Source: Pascua guehoae
Taxonomy: Eukaryota; Basidiomycota; Tremellomycetes; Trichosporonales; Trichosporonaceae
Assembly: GCA_001600415.1 (NCBI GenBank)
Contig: BCJX01000013.1
Span: 322,753-386,752, forward strand
DNA: 64,000 bases
Reading direction: 5' to 3'
Part shown: positions 24,371 through 33,928 of the stretch, one piece after another
Layout: each line of letters opens with the position of its first letter
How positions within the stretch are numbered: position 1 is the stretch's first letter
Program-made: the position numbers and the translations under genes
Notes under the pieces: model-generated
Database searches by the model: none
Told to the model about the DNA's origin: nothing
What the model saw: only the letters and a program-made list of their open reading frames with translations

Positions 24371-26208
24371 ACCGCGTCGCAGTTCACATACGTAGCCCGC
24401 AATGACACATGCTCTCAGCTGCGTTCCCAACAACATATTCACGAAGCGAACCAGCCGAGTTGTCCTCTCGACGTTTTTCCTTTGGGGTATATGGACAGCC
24501 CGGCTTCGTCGTGCTACTATCCAGACCACTGCTAGCATTATCTTCATCGCTCACAGGTTCGACGAATACCTGTCACCAGGCAAATCGCAATGGAAACAAG
24601 TCGTCACCATATTTGCAAAGAACAGCATCCAAACAAGCACCGCCTCGCGTCGCCAGTTAGTGTACACTGGCCGTCGAGGCCTTCCTGTTCCAGCCTAGAT
24701 AATGCTGTGCGTGCACCTGAACATGTCCTACCGGGTCGTATGTGGCTTGGCCATGTCAAATGACCGCACAGCAATGATGCAATAAACAGACCTCGTACGG
24801 GCACGCAAGACAGAATTTTAACCTACGCCATGTGATGCCTAACCTGGCCCTTGTCCAATAATCACGAGGCAGGACAGAAGAAAAAAACGGGAGGAATAAA
24901 AGTCGCTGAAAGGCAATTCCACAAGAACAGTGAGAAGTCTGAGCCGTAAGGCTGTGCAGCAAGGTTAAACGCGCCCAAGCTGCATACGAGACGGCAAGTC
25001 AGACAGAGTCTCGGGACTAAAGGCAGGGTAAGTCTTGGGACCAAGGGCAGGGGCAGGAAAGGGCATGCTCATGGAACTGCACAGGTACTGTGCTATAGGC
25101 ACCTACTGGGCAAGTTTGCAAATCCACGATTTAATCCTGATATGTTTGTCATACGCTCGCATTCTTGCCAACCGAGGTCTCGCTCTCTTCAGACACAACC
25201 CTCAAAAATATTCATGGTCCTCGTTCCACGCGTACCCCGCGGGGCACAGGCTTGTACGCGCTGCTACTGTGTTGGAGCCACCGGCGCCCAGGTGTAACGC
25301 GTACAATATATACTACGGGCGTAGGTACCTCCTTGTGTTTGCCTCTCAGCGTTTCGGCGTCTGCCCGTGTGGTGGGAATATTCTGCCGGGTGAGTTACAG
25401 TGACCAAAAGACCGTCTTGCCCGAGAGACGCCAGGGCTGTGCAACCGTTTTGGCTGTCAACTGTCATCGTAACCGATGGTGAGTCTCAAAAGGGAAGCCG
25501 CAGCGGGTCGACATGTCGGCATGCACTGACCCGACAGTCACACGACCCACTCCCAATCTTGGCTGGAACAAGCTTGCTAACACCCACACAGCCTGGCGAG
25601 GCATCGGCTCCGTGCAACCACCCCTTGTGTTCGACAATGTTCGGACAAATCACCCCTTCGCTCCGACCCCCGCGTCACCACTGCCGCCTGTGGATAGGGG
25701 CGCCTGTCGACAAGAGCATTGGATAGCCACACCGAGGACCACGGCACTGCAGACCATCGCAAACCTGTTCGTCTCTGCCGCCTTCTTTCCCCTGCAGCCA
25801 AGTCGCCATCAGGCTGTGGCAGCTTTATCACCCTCTCGTCTCTGTAGGACCGCACGCGCGCACAACGGGCAGGTTTCGTACACTTGTGAGCTACGAGAGT
25901 CGTGTTTCTCCCTTTCGTACTCTTGCGTGTTCAATCCTTTGTCTCGCCCGCTTTTCGCCCTCGCTTGACATCCTCCCGCTCACTCTGGCGTCCACGTCGG
26001 CTCTGCAGCCGTCATGTGCAGCACCATGACCGCCGAGACAACCACAACGGTGCAGTGTTGCCCTCGCCATATTAAATGTCATGACCGCGCAAGTGCTACA
26101 GTCGTGCATGAAGAGCACCGGCTCAGTATCATGAGTACGTTATCCATTTCCCGCCGCAGACATATTACTAAAGGCTACAGAAACACCCACGCAAGCTACA
26201 TGGCTACC

Positions 26209-26236
26209 TCCCCCCCCCCCCCCACACACACACACA
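26209..26236. repeat. Poly-C plus (CA)n microsatellite
   Basis: About 13 C are followed by CACACACACACACACC, immediately downstream (in the minus sense) of the stop codon at 26246. Confidence 0.85.
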
Positions 26237-26245
26237 CCCCGGGCC

Positions 26246-27820
26246 TCACTCATAATCCAAGCGCTGCTTGGCATGCGCCCGCACCCCAAGCTTGACCTTA
26301 TCCTCGAGGACCCAGAGCCACTCGTCCTCTGTCCTGCCGAGAAAGTAGTGTACGCCGCGGGGCCCCAACTGGAGGTTGCGCGCCATGAGGGGTTTGGCGC
26401 TGGATCCGAGGTGGAGGGTGGCGAGGCGGGCCTGGGCGTCCGTTATGGTTTCGGCCGGGTGGGTTGATGGGAGGGGCGGGCAGACTTTCATCCCGTCTGG
26501 GTGTTAGGGCGGGGTGGGGGGTGGAGAGGGGGGATGCAGTGCGTGGGGGTCTGTGTAAGAGCCACAAACACGGGCTACGGTTATTTAAACACTGCCAAAG
26601 AGTGCTGGCCGATGCCTCGAGGACATATCTCGCGGAGCCGAGAGCCTGTCCCACTACGTCCTACGACTCACAGCAAACCTGGGCCGCATCATACCGCACC
26701 CCCACCCCCTCCATGACCCGCTGCACGACGCGCACGGCCCGATTCGCCGGCCGCACAATAACATACGACTCGCCATAGCGCCACTTGAGCGTAAACTCAT
26801 GCTCGTAGCCGGTATTGCGTACCGCGTCGGCGATGCCCGTGGCGATGCGGTCAAAGTCCCACCCCCACAGGCGGCGGGTCATGACGAGGTACTTGTTGTG
26901 TGACGCGTCGGCGCAGTAGGCCTCACACCATGTCCGGAGGGCGGTGGACGCGTCCGCGCGCGCCTGGGGGTGCGGGGTAAAGTAGCCGGGGGGGCTGTCT
27001 GAGTCTTTGGCGAATGTGTCGGTGGGTGAAGGCGGCGGGGGTGCGGACGTGCTGGGCGGGGTGGGAGAGTAGGTGGGGGGAGCAGCGGGGGCCGCTTCAG
27101 GGGTACCCTTTTCGTGCATGTGCTTGTGCTTGGGCCCATCGGACGCGCTGCTGGAGGTCCCGAGCGGGGTGGACGACGAGGTCCCTTTGTCGTCCGTCGC
27201 ATCGCCCGCCTTACCTTGCTCGCCAGATACCCACCGTGTCAAGCCAACCTTACCCAAGAACGAGCTCGAGCTCGAGCTCGAGCTTTTTCCTCGCCGGTCT
27301 CGCCAGCTTGGGCGCCCTCGTCGCTGGAATCTCACCTACGTCCGCAACCTGCAACCGAACATTTGCGAGGTTGCCCGTATTGTACACCGGTGCAAGCGAG
27401 ATGGTCAGGTCAAAGTCGACCATCGTCACGGTATCCGTGCTACCTTGTGTCCCCCTGACTTCCTCCTTGTGCTGTCCTGCACGTCAATCGGGCACCGCTG
27501 TTGCTTGTACCGCTGTTGCTTGTATTGTGGACGCACCCTTGAGGCGGATCGTCACGAGTGGATGCCGCCGCGCCTCCATCCGCAGCCAGTCGTACAGCGT
27601 CTCGGCTGACGTCAGTACTCTCCCGCGGAACGCACGACCCACGGTCTGCCAGCCGCTTGTCCCAGCACTCGATGCGGTCCGCGTCCCCCACGACGCTAGA
27701 CGAGATCTTGCGCAGCTCGGCCTCGCGCTCGGGCGACATGCGCAGCAGTGGGTCGCCGTCGGGCTCGTCGATGAACGGTGGCGCCTGGGTTGGCGGCGGC
27801 GGCCGGTTGGGCGCGATCAT
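26246..27820 (-). CDS. Five-exon orphan protein (unknown function)
   Basis: The exons are 27820-27643, 27605-27537, 27476-27336, 27289-26672 and 26496-26246, giving 418 residues with consistent phase throughout. The four short introns (37, 59, 46 and 175 nt) begin GTGGGT, GTGCGT, GTGAGA and GTGAGT. The conserved-looking core is spread over exons 2-3: WLRMEARRHPLVTIRLKG, then HKEEVRGTQGSTDTVTMVDF, then TISLAPVYNTGNLANVRLQV. A poly-Ser and Pro/Thr/Ser-rich linker follows, and then a second folded region (TWCEAYCADASHNKYLVMTR, LWGWDFDRI, KWRYGESYVIVRPANRAVRV). I recognise no family or catalytic motif. The third intron's acceptor (GGCGAG) is the least certain. A cytosolic protein is likely, as there is no signal peptide or membrane segment. 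Confidence 0.8.
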
Positions 27821-28826
27821 GGTCGGTGGTGAGGGGTGAGAGATGTAGGGTGGTGAGTGGTGAGAGATGTAAAGGTGGTAGCATGGTCTGCGTTGATGGT
27901 CAGTACAGAACCCCTCAGGACGATGTCGCCACTGCTGTTCCACACCCTTTCCAATGTTGACGGCGGAGTTGGCGGTGCACGCGGCCACTCGTGCAGTCAC
28001 CTGACCATGTCTCGTGTATTTTTGTCGCCTGGTGGCTGTGCCAAGGTCCCAAAAGGCACACTGCCAAGGAGCTTGCTTTGACCTGTGTTCAGCACAGACT
28101 CTGTGTGCGACATGAGAGCCAGAGTCGGAGAGCTTGTCATGCATGACGGATACAAACTCAAAACTGGATCGCAATGTAACAGTCGTGTGCTGGCCTTCAG
28201 GAGCGCTAACTGCGGCCCGTCGCCGTGCATTACTTGCAGCTCACTGTAGGCAAGCGTCGTTAAGACCGAATGGCCTGTCGATGGCCGAGGCGTCTAGTCG
28301 TCAAGCCTCCAGATGGTATTCGCAATCGCTTCTGGGTCGTCTGGCGTCGGAGAGCCCAGCTTGGTCTTCCCTTGGGTTCCCTCTTGCCATGTTGGAGTCT
28401 GTTTTGGGGTTCTGGGGCCTTCTGTGGCTTCTGGAACGCGTCCCGCTTCGTTCGGTTGGTTGTCCCAAGCGGACTGTCTCGCGTCGACTCTTGGTCGTGT
28501 CTCGTCCCGTCTGGGTTTCTGTTGCTTCTCAAACATTGTCGCGTCTCAGTCCCGTCTGGGGTGTCACGACCTCTCGGAAGAGAGAGGAGGGGGGGAGGAG
28601 GGTCTAGTCGCGAGCGTGTCGTCTCGTCGCGTGTCGTCTCGTCGCGTGTCGTCTCGTCGCGTGTCGTCTCGTCGCGTGTCGTCTCGTCGCGTGTCGTCGT
28701 ACCACGGCCGTCGCATCCCTGGTCGTTGGTTGCGTCTGGCTTCACCCCGCTGGGTCTTGTCTCGCCGCATCTTGCCTCATCGATTGCCGCTCTTCATCGC
28801 CTCTTGCCGCTGCCTCACCCCGCCCC
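27821..28826. other. Intergenic with a 15-bp VNTR; no supported gene
   Basis: GGTGAGAGATGTA(G/A) repeats lie at 27835-27875, just upstream of the orphan gene. A five-copy 15-bp repeat is at 28616-28690. Open frames over this repeat exist on both strands (VVSSR or TRDET repeats) and are by-products. Confidence 0.55.
28616..28690. repeat. Five perfect 15-bp tandem units (GTGTCGTCTCGTCGC)
   Basis: Five exact copies of GTGTCGTCTCGTCGC are followed by a partial sixth. Copies are identical, so the array is probably variable between strains. Related GTCTCG / GTGTC words are scattered over the 300 bases before it. Confidence 0.95.
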
Positions 28827-29843
28827 TCAGTGGTGCCCATGGCAATCACAGCACTCGTGCCTGCGACAGCTGCGCGGCCGATTGCGGTGCAAACTGCACC
28901 CCCAGGCAGAGTCCTCGTACGACGCGCTCGAGTACCTGCGGCTATTTCGCGACGACCTCGGATAGTCGCGGGGACCCGCACTCGGGTGTGCGTGGAGGAG
29001 GGAATTGCGCTTTGACGACATGGTCGCGCGCACATCGTCGTCGTCTGGGTGGTGCTTTTCGACCCGTTTCTCCCACCCGGGCCCATACTGCAGCGTCACG
29101 TCCGTATGCCCGTGACCCGGGGCGTGCTCGACGACCGCCTCGACGACGACGTTGCCGTACATGTCCCGTCCGACGCTGTGGCCCACCAGGAGCCCCTGGT
29201 CGCCGTTGAAGGTCATGACGGGCGCGAGCGACTGCAGCCGCAGCTGGCCCGGGTATTGTCCCGGGTACTGCCCTGGGTACTGGCCCGGGAAGACGCTGGG
29301 GACCTGCATAGGCATACCGGGGGCGACGCCGGGGACTACACCCGGGACTACGCCGGGGACACCCACGCCGACACCGACACCAGTGACACCGGGGACCATG
29401 GGCGTGGCGCCCACGCCTGTGACACTCGGAACCATCGGCGTGACGCCCACGCCAGTGACCCCAGGAACCATTGGCGCGACGCCCACGCCAGTGACACCGG
29501 GAACCATCGGCGCGACCCCCGCGCCGACCACACGCGGCACAGCACACGGATTGCCGAACGCGTCGAGCACCGTGTCCTGAACCACCTGCCCGTACCCCCC
29601 GCCATAGGGAACGCCGCCACCGTACGCGCCACCGTACCGGTGCCCGAATGTGCCGGCGTACGTCGCGGGCGTGTACCCCGGCGCGTACGCCCCGCCCCAC
29701 GTTGGTGCGTATGGCCCAGCGTATCCGGCCGCGTATGTGGGAGCGTAGTTGGGAGCGTAACCTTGGGGGAAGCCCGGCGCGTACCCCGTCGACGCGTAGG
29801 GTGTGGACCCGTAGTAGCTGTTGGTGTAGTAGGGGTAGCTCAT
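28827..29843 (-). CDS. Tyr/Gly/Pro-rich repeat protein with APMVPGVTGVGV and PGQY repeats
   Basis: A single exon of 338 residues. The N-terminal 85 residues are YAP/YGG-rich (YAPGFPQGYAPNYAPTY), like prion-like or wall-associated low-complexity proteins. Four to five near-identical 12-residue units of the type GVAPMVPGVTGV follow, then GVVPGVVPGVAPGMP and four PGQY units. After these comes a globular-looking stretch (APVMTFNGDQGLLVGHSVGR to TDVTLQYGPGWEKR) and a C-terminus rich in Arg, Ser, Cys and His (SRNSRRYSSASYEDS, CRRHECCDCHGHH). No signal peptide is visible. The repeats are also strong at DNA level (29380-29530). Function unknown; a cytoplasmic condensate-type or calcium/phospholipid-binding tail protein would fit but is not shown. 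Confidence 0.8.
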   Translation of the reverse strand: MSYPYYTNSYYGSTPYASTGYAPGFPQGYAPNYAPTYAAGYAGPYAPTWGGAYAPGYTPATYAGTFGHRYGGAYGGGVPYGGGYGQVVQDTVLDAFGNPCAVPRVVGAGVAPMVPGVTGVGVAPMVPGVTGVGVTPMVPSVTGVGATPMVPGVTGVGVGVGVPGVVPGVVPGVAPGMPMQVPSVFPGQYPGQYPGQYPGQLRLQSLAPVMTFNGDQGLLVGHSVGRDMYGNVVVEAVVEHAPGHGHTDVTLQYGPGWEKRVEKHHPDDDDVRATMSSKRNSLLHAHPSAGPRDYPRSSRNSRRYSSASYEDSAWGCSLHRNRPRSCRRHECCDCHGHH

Positions 29844-31894
29844 GGGGGCGGATTAGGCCGGGAGCTGTGGGTTGGGCCAGGGTATGCAGGGGGTGGACTT
29901 GGTAGCTATCGAGAGGGAACGCGAGGGTGCGGCGCGAATGACTCGGGTTCCCAGAGACGGGGACGCTGTTGGCTGATGGAGCTGACCTTGTGGAGCGGGA
30001 GTGGGTGTTCAAAGGCGTAGAGAGACTTTGAGAGGAAGGCAAGACGAGGGAAAACGTGATGGTGGCGATGAGGGATGTGTGTGGGCGGTGCCGAACCGGG
30101 CGAGTCCGCACACGCCGGGGCCGTCTGTCGAAGCGGGGCAGCTGGTGGCCAACCGCGTGTACTGTTGGGAGGGGGGTGGGTGCTGCGGGGGTGTATTTTT
30201 GTTGACCTTTGGTTCAACCTTGACTTGGTGAGTGCTCGTCGTGTGACGGGTACTTGGCGTTTTGGTTGTGGATCTCGCGCGCGTGTGTGTGTATGTACGC
30301 GTCATAGAGTCATGTAAATGTCTCGTCGGCGATTGTCTTGTTGCCCGTGTTGGAAACATTTACACTGTGACGAGAGAGGGTGCGCGTTTTCTCCCCCAAA
30401 CAATTAATGTCGAGGTCTGTCAAGACGCGCACCTTGCGCTGGGGCCTCCAAGAGGTCCGTGTACTCGACAAATCAAAGAAAATGGCTCGACCCCACGACA
30501 ACCTCTGGCAATTGTCCTGACCATGACTGCACCTCTGTTCAGTGATATATTGACACCGTAATCTCGCGAGGGCTAGAACGTTAGAAGCGCATTGTCTCGT
30601 GATCGCCGAGCAGGCCAAGATTCCGAGCTGCTAAGTGCTGGTGAGCATCACCGACCACCAGTTACTGGACGTGCAACGGGTACTGCCGTGCTGCCACACA
30701 CTCAACCTCCACCCGGTGCATACCTGAGCCCACACTTGAGCAGGGCTTGTCCCCTTCCCGTCTGCTACCAGGACAATACATTTACGCACCAAGGCGGAGT
30801 CGACCCAGAGCCTGTCAGCTGTCAGGCTTGTTGTTGGCTGTCATGATGTGGTTGTGCCCGTGCGTCGCCGGCGAGGACCGTACCCTGGTCGTGTCCTGAT
30901 TCAAGCCTGGGGGCAAAGCTGGCAAAGTAATAATTGGCACCGCGCGCGCTCGAGCCGCCTACAGGTTATTCCACTGGCCACTGACTCTTTCTCTTTGGTC
31001 ACTGTTCGACGCACCCTTTCATGCCTTTGAAGATTGGTGGGGATGGAGAATTGGGGCGGGCAAACGACAGCACATCCCTGCCCCTCGTTCATATGTGCTC
31101 GAGTCTGAGAATGGTTGTGCAGCGGTCCAGTATCCATGAAAAATAGTAGTGGCGGTACTCGAATCAGCAAGACGTGTCGCCTCGTCCGTACGCACGCCCA
31201 TGAATGATGGCCGTCTCGAGGTCGGGCACGAGCAGTTTCTGCCATTACAGACCGTGCCCCCAGTTGCACAGTTGCAGGCTGGGCAGCACCTGAAAAGCCC
31301 ATGTCGTCATGACCAGCGCCTCATGCCAAAGTGGCACAATACCGCACCATGTCTCTCTCGCTCGTCCAGTGTCAGCCCCGTCTGCTGGCCACTGGCTGCT
31401 CTTCCGCCCTGCTGTGCAGTCTTGCAGTCTTGCAGCTTTGCCCTCACAATACTTTTCAGAGGTGCCCCAAACCGTGCCCCAAACCATGCCCCAGTCTGCA
31501 CCATTCACAGTCAAGAGTACTCGGGTCCAAGCGGACGCCTCGGCGCCACGCCAGGAAACGCCACGCGCCACACAACGTGTGCTCCTGAATCGTTCATCAC
31601 AATCCTTGGTACAGGTACAGAACAAGTCGTACAGATGTCCAGCCCTCGTCCCTCATCTCCGCCCCGTGCCCCATCCCCACCGCTGGCCGCATCCGCGCCC
31701 CAGCCCTCTGCTCATGTCCAGGCACACCGGCAAGACCCGCCGTCGGCCGCCACTTACACAGCGCCTGACAGCCTGACAACCTGACGGCGCCTGACACTGG
31801 CGCGGTCGGCTATCGGCCTAGCCTGGCCCGACCACTGACACTGGCACCGGTCTGCTCGGGGGTGCTTCAGGCTCAGCTCGGGCTCAGCCCGGGC
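29844..31894. other. Intergenic, about 2 kb, no supported gene
   Basis: This holds the 5' flank of the repeat protein gene and the 3' flank of the His-rich gene. Overlapping frames at 31309-31784 on the plus strand look like chance. Short repeats GGGCTCAGCTCGGGCTCAGC stand at 31870-31895. Confidence 0.5.
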
Positions 31895-32929
31895 TCAGCT
31901 CACAGGCCGCTGGTGTGGGTCCTCGTACGGCTCTCCGGCGTGATGGGCGTGGTGGTGTGTGTCGTCCACATGGTGCTCGTCCGAGTTGCGGCGGTGGTGT
32001 GCGTCGTCGGCGTGCGTGTGGTGGTGGTGCGGGTCCGAGTCGCGGCGGGTGTTGTGATGGTGCGGGTCCGAGTCGCGACGGGTGTTGTGGTGGTGCGGGT
32101 CATCCGAGGTGTGGCTGTGGCTGTGGTGGTGCTCGTCGGAGTCGCGGCGGGTGTTGTGGTGGTGCGGGTCGTCCGCGTGGTTGTGGCTGTGGTGCTCGTG
32201 CCCGTGCCCGTGTTCGTGCCCGTGCTCGTGCCCGTGCTCGTGTTCGGCGCTCTGGCGGCGGTGGTGGTGGCGCTCGGGGGCGGGCTCAGGTTGAGGCTCT
32301 TGGAGCTCTCGGGGCTCCTCGGCAATGTTCTGGAGGATGCCGTCCGGGTGGTGTCCGTGGCCGTGGCAGTAGGCATTGTCGTCTTGCGGGTGTTGGTGCC
32401 CGTCTTGTCCTTGGACGTGCGTCTGCACCACGACGGATTCCTGGGCCCCCGGTTCCTCGGCGTCGCCGACTTCACGTACTTGGACGACTGTTCGGTCCAC
32501 ATCCTCGACGTGCCGCACGGCCACTTCGACGTCGGCGCCCGCGTCGAGCACCAGCCGCACACACTGCTCGCACTCGCCGCAGTGCTCGGTCTGCATGTCG
32601 TGCCCGCAGTGCTCGTGGGGGCAAAACGCCTTGGCGGCGTGCAGCGCGTGCTCGCCGTGCGTGATCCGCCCCGCTGCGTCCACAAAGGCTACGTGCAGCG
32701 GATGGCAGTGGCACGGGCACGCACAAGTGCCCGGCGGCGAGTGCGTGTGCCCGTGTCCGTGCCCGTGCCCGTGGGTGTGTACCGGGACATGGTCTTGGCC
32801 GTGGTGGTGGTGATCCTTGCCGTGGCCGTGGCTGAGCTCTTGGTCGTGCTCGTGGTGGTGGTGGTGGTGGTCGTGCTCGTGCCCGTGGGTATGGGCAAGG
32901 GCGGAAGTCAAGGGCGATACGAGCGCCAT
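31895..32929 (-). CDS. Extremely histidine-rich protein with a Cys/His cluster (putative metal binder)
   Basis: A single exon of 344 residues, of which about 87 (a quarter) are His by hand count. After a short start (MALVSPLTSALA) come H-x-H runs (HTHGHEHDHHHHHHEH, HTHGHGHGHGHTH). A compact Cys/His module follows: TCACPCHCHPLH (C69, C71, C73, C75) and CPHEHCGHDMQTEHCGECEQC (C103, C108, C117, C120, C123). Residues about 125-165 are a more ordinary acidic Val-rich segment. The C-terminal half is repeats of (S)DDPHHHNTRRDSD and EHGHEHGH. His-rich tracts of this kind bind zinc, nickel or copper in other proteins, so a cytosolic metal buffer or chaperone is a fair inference. There are no membrane spans, so it is not a ZIP or CDF transporter. 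A TATA element stands 120 bases upstream. Confidence 0.8.
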   Translation of the reverse strand: MALVSPLTSALAHTHGHEHDHHHHHHEHDQELSHGHGKDHHHHGQDHVPVHTHGHGHGHGHTHSPPGTCACPCHCHPLHVAFVDAAGRITHGEHALHAAKAFCPHEHCGHDMQTEHCGECEQCVRLVLDAGADVEVAVRHVEDVDRTVVQVREVGDAEEPGAQESVVVQTHVQGQDGHQHPQDDNAYCHGHGHHPDGILQNIAEEPRELQEPQPEPAPERHHHRRQSAEHEHGHEHGHEHGHGHEHHSHNHADDPHHHNTRRDSDEHHHSHSHTSDDPHHHNTRRDSDPHHHNTRRDSDPHHHHTHADDAHHRRNSDEHHVDDTHHHAHHAGEPYEDPHQRPVS

Positions 32930-33928
32930 GGTTGATGCGTTGCAGATGGTGGTTGCGGTTGTGGCTACTCGCGAGTTGCGGATGGTGCTACCTTCGGTGG
33001 ATGTTGTTGGTGGTGAAAGTAAGGAGACGTCAAGCTCCGACCCAACCTCTTATAAGCCTCGATGTCGTCGTTTCCGCCAACACGTTCGTGATCCGTTTGT
33101 GATCCGACTCCGCCATGCCAAGGAGACCAGAGAGCGCCACCAGCCCCCTTCGGACCACCTGCGCGGAACCCACGGGGCTACGCTTACGCAGCGTCAGTCC
33201 CCGCGTCTCGTGTCCTCGAACACATTTGTTCTGGAGACGGCGTTTGCCCATCTGCCCAAATACCGGGCAATGCGGGCCACCATACCCGCCACTTGATTCA
33301 TAGACCGCACCTCGTTCCCAGCACTTTTACGCCTTGCCACCAATGCCACTCGAGCATCGCCGCCTTGTGTGAAGTCGTGCCGATCCTCCCTGCCGCCACC
33401 ACGCCACATTCCCGTCGCTGCGCCTCTCAAGTGCCCTGCGCTTGGCCTGGATGGCTTGGCGCACAGTTGGTGCGCAGTACAAGTTTGCATGGCCTTTGGT
33501 GGTGGGTCGCCACGACCGCCACTCGGCATTCGCAATGGTTGCCGGTCAGCACAATGTAGCAATCGCCGCTCTCGACACGTTTAGTGCCAAAAAAAGAGTC
33601 CCGATAATGCACCACCACGATGTTGACTTGCCAGGCAGTTCTACCTGTTTCTCGTGCATGACTTGAAGACATGGAGGGGAGTTACTGCGGTAGTACACCC
33701 TCTGGCTTTACGAACAAGCTACTGTGCTTCATGGTCACTGCTGATGAGTGAAGCAACGGCTTCTCCGATACAATCTTGCCTTTCCGAACCTTCTACCTGT
33801 CCCTCGATTTCCTGGACGATATTGCCCCACGATATGCACAAATGACCTCCGTTTCACAAACACAGATGCCTTCGGAGGTAAGCGCCTTGAACGGGCCCTG
33901 TATGGTCACTCACCGCATGCTTCTTCTC
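32930..33928. other. Intergenic with the His-rich gene's promoter; no gene seen
   Basis: Apart from a TATA element at 33049-33056, nothing coding is seen. The region separates the F-box-like gene's 3' end from the His-rich gene's start. Confidence 0.5.
33049..33056 (-). promoter_or_regulatory. TATA element of the His-rich gene (CTTATAAG)
   Basis: The palindromic CTTATAAG is 120 bases upstream of ATG 32929 on the minus strand, a normal core-promoter spacing here. Confidence 0.6.

Larger units (their letters stand above)
23894..26245. other. Gene-free interval of about 2.3 kb
   Basis: Base composition looks less GC-rich than the flanks, with A/T runs near 23985-24030. No segment shows coding motifs; the longest frame (24547-24011, minus) overlaps degenerate repeats. 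A run of 13 C followed by (CA)n stands at about 26209-26236, just past the stop of the next gene. Confidence 0.5.

Noticed and set aside
28270..28965. A 231-codon plus-strand frame with VVSSR repeats, and TRDET frames on the other strand.
   Set aside because: By-products of the 15-bp tandem repeat. The plus frame runs into the antisense of a better-supported gene.
31862..32935. A 357-codon Val/Arg-rich plus-strand frame.
   Set aside because: It is the antisense of the His-rich gene; GTG repeats are the complement of CAC/CAT histidine codons.
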